DNA from: NIOZ-UU35 sp964344175
GTDB taxonomy: Bacteria > Chloroflexota > Anaerolineae > Anaerolineales > UBA11858
Assembly: GCA_964344175.1 (NCBI GenBank)
Contig: CAYFMI010000097.1
Span: 1-13,131, forward strand
Reading direction: 5' to 3'
Length of the DNA: 13,131 bases
The notes beneath the pieces are model-generated. The model saw only the letters and a program-made list of their open reading frames with translations, was not told the DNA's origin and made no database searches. Positions 1 through 7,000 of this stretch are shown here, piece by piece; within the stretch, counting starts at the first letter, position 1; every line of letters starts with the position of its first letter. A program made the position numbers and the translations under genes.

Positions 1-47
1 CTCCCCACTCTCTTGACCAGAAAAGCGGGGCGTCATCTTATGGAGTC

Positions 48-73
48 CTACCCTCGGGGTAGTTATTTATTTT
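48..73 (+). terminator. possible intrinsic terminator of a plus-strand gene left of the window
   Basis: A 6-bp perfect stem (CTACCC/GGGTAG, 48-53 with 57-62) with a 3-base loop is followed directly by a T-rich tract (TTATTTATTTT, 63-73). This has the shape of a weak rho-independent terminator reading rightwards. No gene of that orientation is visible in the first 47 bases, so it would serve a gene ending outside the window. The stem is short and the T tract interrupted, so chance is a real alternative. Confidence 0.3.
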
Positions 74-77
74 CCCC

Positions 78-160
78 AGCCCCCCTTCCCCACCGAAAGG
101 GGGGCTAAATGCTGATGTCCCTCCCCCGAATTGCGGGGGAGGGACCAGGGGTGGGGGTAA
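78..160. repeat. C/G-rich double-hairpin intergenic repeat
   Basis: There are two strong hairpins here. The first has a 10-bp perfect stem (78-87 with 97-106) and a 9-base loop. The second has an 11-bp perfect stem (118-128 with 134-144) and a 5-base loop, followed by CCAGGGGTGGGGGT. Neither is followed by a T tract on either strand, so simple termination is not favoured. The pattern of C-run, G-run and then AGGGGTGGGG resembles the hairpin at the 3' end of the DUF559 remnant (12034-12068), which suggests one dispersed repeat family. Apart from this and the weak hairpins at 48-73 and 181-221, I see no gene in 1-233. Confidence 0.55.
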
Positions 161-180
161 ATATTTATTTTTTGCCGTTC

Positions 181-221
181 AGATGCACAAAAAGATTAAA
201 TTTGGGGTGCATCTTGTTTTT
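181..221 (+). terminator. weak inverted repeat with T tract downstream of the cytochrome gene
   Basis: AGATGCAC (181-188) pairs perfectly with GTGCATCT (207-214) across an 18-base loop, followed on the plus strand by TGTTTTT (215-221). It lies 20-53 bases past the stop of the minus-strand cytochrome gene. The T tract is on the wrong side to terminate that gene, and the loop is long. It could be a rightward terminator or a structure protecting the 3' end of the leftward transcript. Confidence 0.25.
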
Positions 222-233
222 CGATTAACTTAT

Positions 234-2216
234 CTACTTCTTCGTACCTGCTAAAATCACAGGCCCGTCGCGGTTCTCTTCGGTGATGTCGAACTCCCAA
301 CCGGGAGCCATGCGATTGTTGCGCAGGCGGGCGCGCAGCTTGGAATGCGCCCAGTCGTAATCATCGGCGCCCACTTCAGACTGCCCCAGCAGCGGCACAC
401 CGGGCGGTTCGGAGAGTACATCGCCTCCAGACATGATCCCGGAGTAGTTGCTCAGATCCATCTCGTGGTAGGAGTTCTCGGTGTTGCCGAAATGACAACC
501 GGTGCAGTTCTGGGAACCTTCGAACCACATATTGGGTTCGGTGAAGAAGGGCAGCACCGCGCTCTCAAAGGCCAGTTCTGCGCCGCTGAACTCGAAGGTC
601 TCGGTCTCCGGCGCGCCGGCTTCGACCCAGGCGCCGATCAGGTCGAGGGCGTGCAGGTCGCAGTCGTATTCGTCAAGTTGCACTTCCACCCCCTCATCAG
701 AGACCTCCAGGCAGGGGCCGTCGCGGTTGGCTTCGGTGATGTCGAACTCCCAGCCGGGCGGCATGCGGTTGTTGCGCAGGCGTTCCTTGAGCTTGGCGTG
801 ATCCCAATCGAAATCGGTTGCGCCGACCTCGGACTGACCCAGCAACGGCACACCCGGCGGTTCAGAGAGCACATCGCCGCCGGACATGACCCCGGCATAG
901 TTGCTCAAATCCATTTCGTGATACGAGTTCTCCGTGTTGCCAAAGTGGCAGCCGGTGCAGGCCTGTGCGCCCTCGAACCACAACCCGTTCTCGGTGAATA
1001 AGGGCTGAATATCAACTTCGTAGGTGGCCTCGCAATCCGCGCCATCCAGGTCGGAGAAATCGAAGGTCTCGGTCTCCGGCGCGCCAGCTTCCACCCAGGC
1101 AGCAATTAGATCAACGGCTTTGACTTTGCAGTCGCCATTGCCATAGAGCGCCATTTCGGCCTCGGCTTCTACGCGCTCGCCGTGCAAAACCAGGGGCCCA
1201 TCGCGGTTCTCTTCGGTGATGTCGAACTCCCAACCGGGAGCCATGCGGTTGTTGCGCAGGCGGGCGCGCAGCTTGGAGTGCGCCCAGTCGTAATCATCGG
1301 CGCCCACTTCAGACTGACCCAGCAGCGGCACGCCGGGCGGCTCGGAGAGCGCATCGCCGCCGGTCATGATCCCGGCGTAGGAACTCAAATCCATCTCGTG
1401 GTAGGAGTTCTCGGTGTTGCCGAAGTGACAGCCGGTGCAGTTCTGGGAACCTTCGAACCACATATTGGGTTCGGTGAAGAAGGGCAGCACCGCGCTCTCA
1501 AAGGCCAGTTCTGCGCCGCTGAACTCGAAGGTCTCGGTCTCCGGCGCGCCGGCTTCGACCCAGGCGCCGATCAGGTCGAGGGCGTGCAGGTCGCAGTCGT
1601 ATTCGTCAAGTTGCACTTCCACCCCCTCATCAGAGACCTCCAGGCAGGGGCCGTCGCGGTTGGCTTCGGTGATGTCGAACTCCCAGCCGGGCGGCATGCG
1701 GTTGTTGCGCAGGCGTTCCTTGAGCTTGGCGTGATCCCAATCGAAATCGGTTGCGCCGACCTCGGACTGACCCAGCAACGGCACACCCGGCGGTTCAGAG
1801 AGCACATCGCCGCCGGACATGACCCCGGCATAGTTGCTCAAATCCATTTCGTGATACGAGTTCTCCGTGTTGCCAAAGTGGCAGCCGGTGCAGGCCTGTG
1901 CGCCCTCGAACCACAACCCATTCTCGGTGAATAAGGGCTGGATGTCGACATCGTATGAGGCTTCGTATGTGTTTCCGTCGATACCAACATAATCGAAAGC
2001 CTCTGTCTCCGGCGCGCCAGCCTCCACCCAGGCAGCGATCAATTCAACCGCTTTTGCCGCAGCCCCAGGAATTCCATCTGGCTCAGGGGTTTCTTCAGGA
2101 GTTGGGGAAGGCTCTACGGTCAATGTGGCCGGAGCCTCGCATCCTGCTATGATGAAAGCGCATAATAGCAGGAGACTTCCCAAGAGTACAAGGGTTTTTG
2201 GTTTTCTCATCTTCAT
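234..2216 (-). CDS. tetraheme c-type cytochrome lipoprotein with four tandem domains
   Basis: This is a 660-residue exported electron-transfer protein. The N-terminus is a lipoprotein signal: basic start, hydrophobic residues about 9-24, lipobox I-A-G-C with Cys26 as the lipidated residue. Four CTGCH heme c motifs start at residues 109, 260, 420 and 571. Each is followed about 65 residues later by NNRM(P/A)PG, whose Met is the likely sixth heme ligand (for example Met174). This layout, ending in an I-x-AWVEAGAPE helix, resembles planctomycete-type cytochrome c domains. The chain starts with an orphan AWVEAGAPE half-domain and ends without one, so the repeats are circularly permuted. A ribosome site GGAGAG lies at 2225-2220. 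It is divergent from the caa3 operon, which suggests a respiratory role. Its partner and function are not shown by the sequence. Confidence 0.85.
   Translation of the reverse strand: MKMRKPKTLVLLGSLLLLCAFIIAGCEAPATLTVEPSPTPEETPEPDGIPGAAAKAVELIAAWVEAGAPETEAFDYVGIDGNTYEASYDVDIQPLFTENGLWFEGAQACTGCHFGNTENSYHEMDLSNYAGVMSGGDVLSEPPGVPLLGQSEVGATDFDWDHAKLKERLRNNRMPPGWEFDITEANRDGPCLEVSDEGVEVQLDEYDCDLHALDLIGAWVEAGAPETETFEFSGAELAFESAVLPFFTEPNMWFEGSQNCTGCHFGNTENSYHEMDLSSYAGIMTGGDALSEPPGVPLLGQSEVGADDYDWAHSKLRARLRNNRMAPGWEFDITEENRDGPLVLHGERVEAEAEMALYGNGDCKVKAVDLIAAWVEAGAPETETFDFSDLDGADCEATYEVDIQPLFTENGLWFEGAQACTGCHFGNTENSYHEMDLSNYAGVMSGGDVLSEPPGVPLLGQSEVGATDFDWDHAKLKERLRNNRMPPGWEFDITEANRDGPCLEVSDEGVEVQLDEYDCDLHALDLIGAWVEAGAPETETFEFSGAELAFESAVLPFFTEPNMWFEGSQNCTGCHFGNTENSYHEMDLSNYSGIMSGGDVLSEPPGVPLLGQSEVGADDYDWAHSKLRARLRNNRMAPGWEFDITEENRDGPVILAGTKK
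262..1919. repeat. 933-bp tandem duplication inside the cytochrome gene
   Basis: Positions 262-986 align with 1195-1919 at a constant offset of 933 bp, which is 311 codons or two cytochrome domains. By eye, 499-986 and 1432-1919 are identical (488 bp), while the adjoining 262-498 versus 1195-1431 shows about 18 mismatches. The mixture of identical and diverged blocks points to unequal crossing-over followed by gene conversion. Because the offset is a multiple of three, the reading frame stays open. An assembly artefact seems less likely, since both copies carry their own distinguishing bases at the edges. Confidence 0.9.
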
Positions 2217-2483
2217 TTACTCTCCAGATATAAGGATGAAGAACCCCGCCGCAAACAGCAGGGTATCTTTTAACGGAAAAAAACTTCATGGGGGCTTCAC
2301 CCCCAAATCCCCGCTTGCCATTCATCACCGCCGCAAGCGGCGCGGTATGCTGGCTTTTTCCGCATAAATGGATTTGCGCTTTTTCGATGTGAACAGATAG
2401 AACATGGATAAAAAGGGCGCGTATGGCATGATAATCTCTTTTTAATCTAAAGTTAATCCAGAGCGGGGGGATTTTTTCGCTCC
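2217..2483. other. divergent intergenic region with small G/C hairpins
   Basis: This is the larger part of the 407-bp gap between the divergent cytochrome gene and the oxidase operon. It contains TGGGGG/CCCCCA (2289-2294 with 2300-2305, 5-base loop) and CGCCGC/GCGGCG (2329-2334 with 2337-2342, 2-base loop). Both look like common dispersed G/C hairpin debris. No convincing -35/-10 pair was found for either direction, although promoters for both transcripts should lie between 2217 and 2623. No credible coding region is seen. Confidence 0.5.
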
Positions 2484-2512
2484 AAAAAGGGTGATTTCAA
2501 AATCACCCTTTT
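2484..2512. terminator. bidirectional terminator-shaped hairpin between divergent genes
   Basis: A perfect 12-bp stem (2485-2496 with 2501-2512) has a 4-base loop. An A run sits at its left foot and a T run at its right foot, so either strand reads as GC-containing stem plus U tract. Both neighbouring genes start away from it, so it does not end either one. It may insulate the two divergent promoters from each other, or act as a leader hairpin in one transcript. The structure is clear but its role is inferred. Confidence 0.6.
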
Positions 2513-2623
2513 GAGTGATGGGGGGATGAGTGACAAGGCAGGGCGAATCTTGGTAAAGTAAACTCGTAGTTTCAACGAGATCTACATCGTCCCCTGAACC
2601 AGCGAAAAAAGAACGATCCACCG

Positions 2624-3016
2624 ATGACTTCAACTGAATCCCGCCCAAAACGTGTTCTGATTGCTTCCAGCCATTCCTTGTTTGGGAAAGGTTTGCAGAA
2701 TTTAATGGAGGAGCGTTGGGGGAAAGATGTGCTTGTGGTCGGGTTGGTTTCAACCACCGAGCAGGCTACTGCCTCCCTGGGCGAATTGGAGCCAGACCTC
2801 GTAATTGTAGATTACGATGACGAAACACTAAATCGAGATGAGTTCCTGGCGCGTTTTATGAAAGAAGCCGATGGCGCGCTGCGGATTGTGCTGCTCTCTT
2901 TAGCAGATAACCCGGAAGGCGCCGAAGCTGTTGTCTATGACCGTAGAACGATGCAGGCTTCACGCATCGATGACTGGATGGAGAAGGGCATCCCCTTTGG
3001 CGACAAAGAAGATTAA
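2624..3016 (+). CDS. small degenerate receiver-domain (CheY-like) protein
   Basis: This 130-residue protein has the alternating beta/alpha layout of a response-regulator receiver domain and no output domain. Beta-1 reads RVLIASSHSLF, where the usual acidic pair is replaced by Ser-Ser (15-16). Beta-3 is DLVIVDYDD, with a candidate phospho-acceptor Asp63. Beta-4 is IVLLSLAD, with Ser92 at the conserved Ser/Thr position. The conserved Lys of beta-5 is not evident. The loss of the Mg-binding acidic residues suggests a pseudo-receiver that is not phosphorylated normally. It lies 51 bp upstream of coxB on the same strand and is probably the first gene of the operon. No strong Shine-Dalgarno precedes the ATG, so the start is moderately certain. 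A regulatory or assembly role is only a guess. Confidence 0.7.
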   Translation: MTSTESRPKRVLIASSHSLFGKGLQNLMEERWGKDVLVVGLVSTTEQATASLGELEPDLVIVDYDDETLNRDEFLARFMKEADGALRIVLLSLADNPEGAEAVVYDRRTMQASRIDDWMEKGIPFGDKED

Positions 3017-3067
3017 TCTCTTGCGGATACCTACAGTGAAAGTGGATAGAAATCGAGGAGAAATTTT

Positions 3068-4078
3068 ATGAAGCATTTTATTTTTGTGGCGATCCTTGTA
3101 GCAATTTTAACAGTTGTAGTTGGCTTCGGCTTAGATCGCCTGGGTCTCATGCCTGAATTAGCCAGCCTGCAAGGAGCGTTCATCGATCAACTCTTCAGAA
3201 TGCACATCTGGGTAATTTCATTCCTGTTTGCGCTGATCGTTGGCTTTATGCTTTACAGTATCGTTGTTTTTCGGCGCAAGAAAGGCGAAGAAGGCGATGG
3301 CGATCATTTCGAAGGGCATATGGGCCTGGAAATTGTATGGACGATCGCGCCCCTGGCGATTGTGATGTATTTCGCCTTTTTGGGATCCACTGCCCTGGCA
3401 GAAACTCGCCGCGCAGACCCTAATGCCTATACCGTGACCGTAGTCGGACAGCAATGGTCCTGGCGTTTCGATTATACCGATTACGGCTTCAGCTCCGACG
3501 AGTTACGTTTGCCTGCTGATCGCCAAACCTTACTAATGCTCACATCTACCGATGTAATCCATTCCTTCTGGGTGCCTGAATTTCGCGTCAAGCAGGATGC
3601 GTTGCCCGGCGAAGGCATGGAGCGCGAATTGCGCGTCACCCCCACTGAATTGGGCACCTACAAGCTGCGCTGTGCCGAGTTGTGCGGCACGCAGCATGCC
3701 TACATGCTTGCCGATGTAATTGTGATGGAGCCAGATGAATTCGATGAGTGGGTCGAAGAACAAATGAAAGGCCCATCCGACGACCCGGTAGAGCGGGGCG
3801 CAGTGTGGTACCAGCAATTCGGCTGCCTGGCCTGTCACTCCACCGATGGCGCAGAACGCGCCGGCCCGACCTGGTCAGGTTTGTATGGCAAAGAAGAACT
3901 GCTTGCTGATGGCACAACGATTACAGTCGATGATGATTATCTCTTCGAATCGATCCGCGATCCACAAGCAAAGATCGTGGAAGGTTTCGAGACGGTCATC
4001 ATGCCGCCAACCGGTGAGAGTATGACCAACGAACAAATTCAGGATGTGATTGAGTTCATCAAGAACTTGGGCGAGTAA
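3068..4078 (+). CDS. coxB: cytochrome c oxidase subunit II with fused cytochrome c (caa3 type)
   Basis: This subunit receives electrons at the binuclear CuA centre and passes them to heme a of subunit I. Of 336 residues, hydrophobic segments lie at about 3-22, 46-68 (first core helix) and 86-110 (second core helix). The aromatic electron-entry patch GQQWSW lies at 127-132. All CuA ligands are present: His165, Cys202, Glu204 (backbone), Cys206, His210 and Met213. A C-terminal cytochrome c domain follows from about 242, with CLACH at 253-257 and the likely axial Met312 in VIMPP. That fusion defines caa3-type oxidases, in which the enzyme carries its own donor heme. A strong ribosome site GAGGAG (3055-3060) sits 7 bases before the ATG. 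It is followed by coxA after a 98-bp gap. Confidence 0.97.
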   Translation: MKHFIFVAILVAILTVVVGFGLDRLGLMPELASLQGAFIDQLFRMHIWVISFLFALIVGFMLYSIVVFRRKKGEEGDGDHFEGHMGLEIVWTIAPLAIVMYFAFLGSTALAETRRADPNAYTVTVVGQQWSWRFDYTDYGFSSDELRLPADRQTLLMLTSTDVIHSFWVPEFRVKQDALPGEGMERELRVTPTELGTYKLRCAELCGTQHAYMLADVIVMEPDEFDEWVEEQMKGPSDDPVERGAVWYQQFGCLACHSTDGAERAGPTWSGLYGKEELLADGTTITVDDDYLFESIRDPQAKIVEGFETVIMPPTGESMTNEQIQDVIEFIKNLGE

Positions 4079-4155
4079 ACCAGAGTCGCATGTTGCAAGT
4101 GGCAGGTCACAAGTAGAATCTTGCAGCTTGATACCTGTGTCTTGAGACTTGAGTC
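4079..4155. repeat. 'caagt/acttg'-type intergenic repeat between coxB and coxA
   Basis: This gap is built from repeated variants of TTGCAAGT, GTCACAAGT, CTTGCAGCTTG and CTTGAGACTTGAGTCTTG, which can fold imperfectly on themselves. It has the look of a dispersed low-complexity intergenic repeat rather than a promoter or terminator. An in-frame TTG at 4156 at its right end would extend CoxA by seven residues, but the ribosome site favours the ATG at 4177. Confidence 0.4.
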
Positions 4156-4176
4156 TTGGAATCAAAGGAAATTATT

Positions 4177-6054
4177 ATGAGTGAAACAAAACGAGCTAAC
4201 ATTCTCTCGCTAAGTTTAGTGCGCGGCATCCTTTACCAAATCACGGGAACCATAGTTGGAATGGGTTTGGTAATGCTGATCCGCCTGCTGATGGGGATCC
4301 CAGCCTGGAACGCCGAACCCGTTGCGGTGGGTGGAGCCTTCGTGGGTGTGATCGCCTTTCTGATTGGCGCGGGCACCTTCGATGATTGGCGCAAGATGGC
4401 CTTCGGCGAAGAAGTGTCCGATCATCTCGAAGCTGATCCGAACCAACCAGGTTGGGCGAAATACTTCAACCTCTCCTACGACCACAAGGTCATCGGCATC
4501 CAATATGGCGTGACCTCGGTATTGCTGCTCACATTGGCGGGGACCTTCGCCTTGATCTTCCGCACCGAGTTGGCCGCCGCCGGGATGCAGGTTGTCGAGT
4601 TGGATATGTTCAACACCCTGATCGGCTTGCACGGCATGGTGATGATCGCCGCTATCCTGCTGGGGGTGGGCGCGATGTCCAATTATCTCGTCCCGCTGCT
4701 AATCGGCGCCAGCGATATGGCCTTCCCACGCTTGAACGCCTTTGCCTACTGGGTCAACGTGCCCGGCGCGTTGCTGGTGGTCAGCAGCTTGTTCCTGGGG
4801 GGGTTCGACACCGGTTGGACCGGCTACCCACCCCTGAGCGCGCGTGCCCCCCTGGGGATGCAGATGTTCTTCCTGGGCGTGTACTTCGTCGGCTTCTCCT
4901 CTATCCTGGGGTCGCTGAATATCATTGTCACAACTATGCGCTTGCGCAATGAGAAGATGGGCTACATGAAAATGCCTATCTTTGTGTGGGCAGCAGCTGC
5001 TACAGCAATCATCGGCCTGACCGCCACGCAGCTTATCGGACTGTCCTTCCAAATGGTCATGTTCCAGCGTCTCTTTGGGATGGGTTTCTTCGATCCAGCC
5101 AAAGGCGGCAATGTGGTGCTCTTCCAGCACCTGTTCTGGTTCTACTCGCACCCCGCCGTCTATGTCTTCATTCTGCCAGGATTGGGCATCATCAGCGAAC
5201 TGCTGCCGGTCTTCGTGCGCAAGCCGCTCTTTGGCTACAAGTGGATCGCCATGTCCTCGCTGGGTATCGCCCTGGTGGGCTTCTTCGTTTGGGCGCATCA
5301 TATGTTCACCGCCGGGATGGAAGAATATCTGCGGGTGCCCTTCATGTACAGCACCATGCTGGTGGCCGTACCAACGGGGGTTAAATTCTTTAGCTGGGTC
5401 GGGACGATGTGGCGCGGCAAGATGACCTTCGAGACGCCTATGCTCTTCACCCTGGGTGCGGTCTCGATCTTCTTGCTCGGCGGCCTGACCGGCCCACCCA
5501 ATGCCACCGTAGCCACCGACCTGCACCTGCACGACACCTATTGGATCGTGGGCCATTTTCACGCCACCATGTTCGGCGGCTTCGTGTTCCCCTTCTTCGC
5601 GGCCCTGTACTACTGGTTCCCCAAGATCACCGGGAAGATGTACAGCGAAAAATTGGGTAAATGGCACTTCTGGCTGATGTTCCCGGCTTTCTACGTGCAG
5701 TCGTTGGGCCAGATGCGCGTTGGTCTGCTGGGTATGCGCCGCCGCATCGCCGATTACGACCCGGCCCTGAATTTCGACTTCTCGCATTTGCTGGTCACCA
5801 TTGCCGGTTTCGTGATCTCTGCCGCGGTGACGATTTTCATCATCAATTTAGTGCACAGCATCCGCAAGGGCGAAGCTGCCGAAAACAACCCCTGGAACTC
5901 GCGTTCTCCGGAATTCCAGCTGCCCTCCCCAATTCCAGAACATAATTATGCCGATCACCCCTTTGAGGTGGTTGGTGAACCCTATGATTACGGTTTGGCG
6001 GGTTCCAGCTTCGTGAAGTTCGATTCTGTTCCCGAGGCCTCAGCCGCAGATTAA
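4177..6054 (+). CDS. coxA: cytochrome c oxidase subunit I, A2-type (YSHPAVY)
   Basis: This is the catalytic subunit, reducing O2 to water and pumping protons (625 residues). The ATG follows AAAGGAA (4164-4170). Ligands seen: His152 and His462 (heme a), His460 (heme a3), and His325, His374 and His375 (CuB), with Tyr329 cross-linkable to His325. The K-path Lys403 (TGVK) and the D-path entry Asp180 (ASDMAFPRLN) are present. The helix-VI Glu of HPEVY is replaced, giving Tyr323-Ser324-His-Pro-Ala, the signature of A2-type heme-copper oxidases. The usual subunit I start (DHKVIGI) is reached only at about residue 102. The preceding 100 residues hold two extra hydrophobic segments (about 14-40 and 49-68), an unusual extension. 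The following gap is 87 bp. Confidence 0.97.
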   Translation: MSETKRANILSLSLVRGILYQITGTIVGMGLVMLIRLLMGIPAWNAEPVAVGGAFVGVIAFLIGAGTFDDWRKMAFGEEVSDHLEADPNQPGWAKYFNLSYDHKVIGIQYGVTSVLLLTLAGTFALIFRTELAAAGMQVVELDMFNTLIGLHGMVMIAAILLGVGAMSNYLVPLLIGASDMAFPRLNAFAYWVNVPGALLVVSSLFLGGFDTGWTGYPPLSARAPLGMQMFFLGVYFVGFSSILGSLNIIVTTMRLRNEKMGYMKMPIFVWAAAATAIIGLTATQLIGLSFQMVMFQRLFGMGFFDPAKGGNVVLFQHLFWFYSHPAVYVFILPGLGIISELLPVFVRKPLFGYKWIAMSSLGIALVGFFVWAHHMFTAGMEEYLRVPFMYSTMLVAVPTGVKFFSWVGTMWRGKMTFETPMLFTLGAVSIFLLGGLTGPPNATVATDLHLHDTYWIVGHFHATMFGGFVFPFFAALYYWFPKITGKMYSEKLGKWHFWLMFPAFYVQSLGQMRVGLLGMRRRIADYDPALNFDFSHLLVTIAGFVISAAVTIFIINLVHSIRKGEAAENNPWNSRSPEFQLPSPIPEHNYADHPFEVVGEPYDYGLAGSSFVKFDSVPEASAAD

Positions 6055-6059
6055 GTGGT

Positions 6060-6124
6060 ACACGGATTTCATCGATGGAAACGAATTTGTAATTTTTCAT
6101 CCCAAAAATCCGTGCAATCCGTGT
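6060..6124. repeat. palindromic 'acacggatt' repeat between coxA and subunit IV gene
   Basis: ACACGGATT (6060-6068) is the reverse complement of AATCCGTGT (6116-6124), with a second partial copy AATCCGTG at 6107-6114. It occupies nearly the whole coxA-ctaF gap and stops just before the ribosome site TAAGGA (6131-6136). From memory, similar 'cacggatt...aatccgtg' palindromes are common dispersed intergenic repeats in several phyla. It may fold in the operon mRNA. Confidence 0.55.
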
Positions 6125-6141
6125 CCCAAATAAGGAAAAAA

Positions 6142-6357
6142 ATGGATAACAACGAAAAGAAGAAAGCACTACAATTCGGCGTTTATGTCTTTATCATCCT
6201 GGCCGTGCTGACGGCTGGCGAGTTCGCTATCGCCGCAGTGGGTGCGCCCTGGTGGTCGGCATTAGTCATCATCGCCGTCATCAAAGCCTGGTTTGTTGTG
6301 CAACATTATATGCACCTGCCGCGCCTGTTTGCCGAGGAGGGCAGCCATGACCACTAA
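6142..6357 (+). CDS. ctaF: cytochrome c oxidase subunit IV, prokaryotic type
   Basis: This small accessory membrane subunit of the caa3 oxidase has 71 residues with two hydrophobic helices (about 11-33 and 38-56). The family-typical segment KAWFVVQHYMHL sits in helix 2 and corresponds to the K-A-x-x-V-x-x-x-x-MHL pattern of bacterial Cox IV/CtaF proteins. The start is the ATG at 6142, preceded by TAAGGA at 6131-6136. An open frame extends upstream to 6055, but it only translates the intergenic repeat. Its end overlaps the start of coxC by 11 bases, which implies translational coupling. The product probably stabilises subunit I/III contacts; the exact role in this lineage is not visible. Confidence 0.88.
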   Translation: MDNNEKKKALQFGVYVFIILAVLTAGEFAIAAVGAPWWSALVIIAVIKAWFVVQHYMHLPRLFAEEGSHDH

Positions 6358-6925
6358 TACATCCGATTACCGCTCATCTTACGTGTATAAAACCGGCACA
6401 AACCGCCTGGGCCTATGGTTATTCCTACTTTCGGATAGCTTCGTCTTCGCCGGGCTGCTGGTGTCGCGCTTCTATCTTTTGGGGAACACCCGCCCTCACC
6501 TGGAGCAAACGCTGGGGTTGATTGTCACAGTGCTGCTGCTGGTGAGCAGTTTCTTCATGAACCGCGCTGAGACGGCTATCGCCCACGGAGACCAAAAAGC
6601 CTTCCTCAACGGCACACTCATCACCCTGATCTTAGGCGTCGTCTTCCTGGTTGGCGTTGTCGGCGTGGAGTGGCAGTTAGCCCCCTTTGGCCCGGGAGAT
6701 GGCGCACATGGCGCCATCTTCTACATGATGACCGGGATGCACGCCTTCCATGTACTCACCGGCGTGATCTTCCTGGCAATTGTCTACCGCAATGGGCGCA
6801 AAGGCCTCTACTCTGCCGAGAAGCACTGGCAAGTCGAAGCTGCTGCAGTCTACTGGCACTTTATCGATGTCGTGTGGATTTTCTTCTACCCGGCGCTTTA
6901 TCTAATTGGCACAGTGGCGGGATAA
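6347..6925 (+). CDS. coxC: cytochrome c oxidase subunit III
   Basis: This integral membrane subunit of the caa3 oxidase has 192 residues with five predicted helices, the short bacterial form that lacks the first two helices of the seven-helix type. Recognisable family blocks are GLWLFLLSDSFVFAGLL (near residue 22), GMHAFHVLTGVIFL in the middle, and HWQVEAAAVYWHFIDVVW near the C-terminus. The usual Glu of the first block (LxSE) is Asp here. The start ATG overlaps the end of the subunit IV gene. GAGGAGG at 6334-6340 lies 6 bases upstream, so the longer frame starting at 6293 is not needed. A palindromic sequence begins four bases after its stop. Confidence 0.95.
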   Translation: MTTNTSDYRSSYVYKTGTNRLGLWLFLLSDSFVFAGLLVSRFYLLGNTRPHLEQTLGLIVTVLLLVSSFFMNRAETAIAHGDQKAFLNGTLITLILGVVFLVGVVGVEWQLAPFGPGDGAHGAIFYMMTGMHAFHVLTGVIFLAIVYRNGRKGLYSAEKHWQVEAAAVYWHFIDVVWIFFYPALYLIGTVAG

Positions 6926-6929
6926 AGCA

Positions 6930-6984
6930 GACTCGGTGTTCGGCATCCATTCCCTCCTGTCAATTGGCTGCCAAACACCGAGTC
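6930..6984. repeat. long-arm inverted repeat between coxC and sco
   Basis: GACTCGGTGTTCGGCA (6930-6945) is the reverse complement of TGCCAAACACCGAGTC (6969-6984) at 15 of 16 positions, with a 23-base loop. No T tract follows, so it is not an ordinary terminator. It fills the 75-bp gap and could set mRNA stability between the structural and assembly genes. Alternatively it is simply a dispersed palindrome. Confidence 0.65.
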
Positions 6985-7000
6985 CTGGATTCGCAAAATC

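Noticed and set aside
345..1934. Long plus-strand open frames opposite the cytochrome gene (345-1001 and 1182-1934)
   Set aside because: They are antisense shadows of the repeated, G/C-rich cytochrome gene. They repeat with the same 933-bp period, have no ribosome site, and encode low-complexity sequence without domains.
4156..4176. TTG start giving seven extra residues on CoxA
   Set aside because: AAAGGAA sits at the right distance before the ATG at 4177, and the extra codons fall in the intergenic repeat.
4699..5787. A 362-residue minus-strand open frame opposite coxA
   Set aside because: It is rich in His, Gln and Glu, as expected from reading a membrane-protein gene in reverse. CoxA in the other strand is unambiguous.
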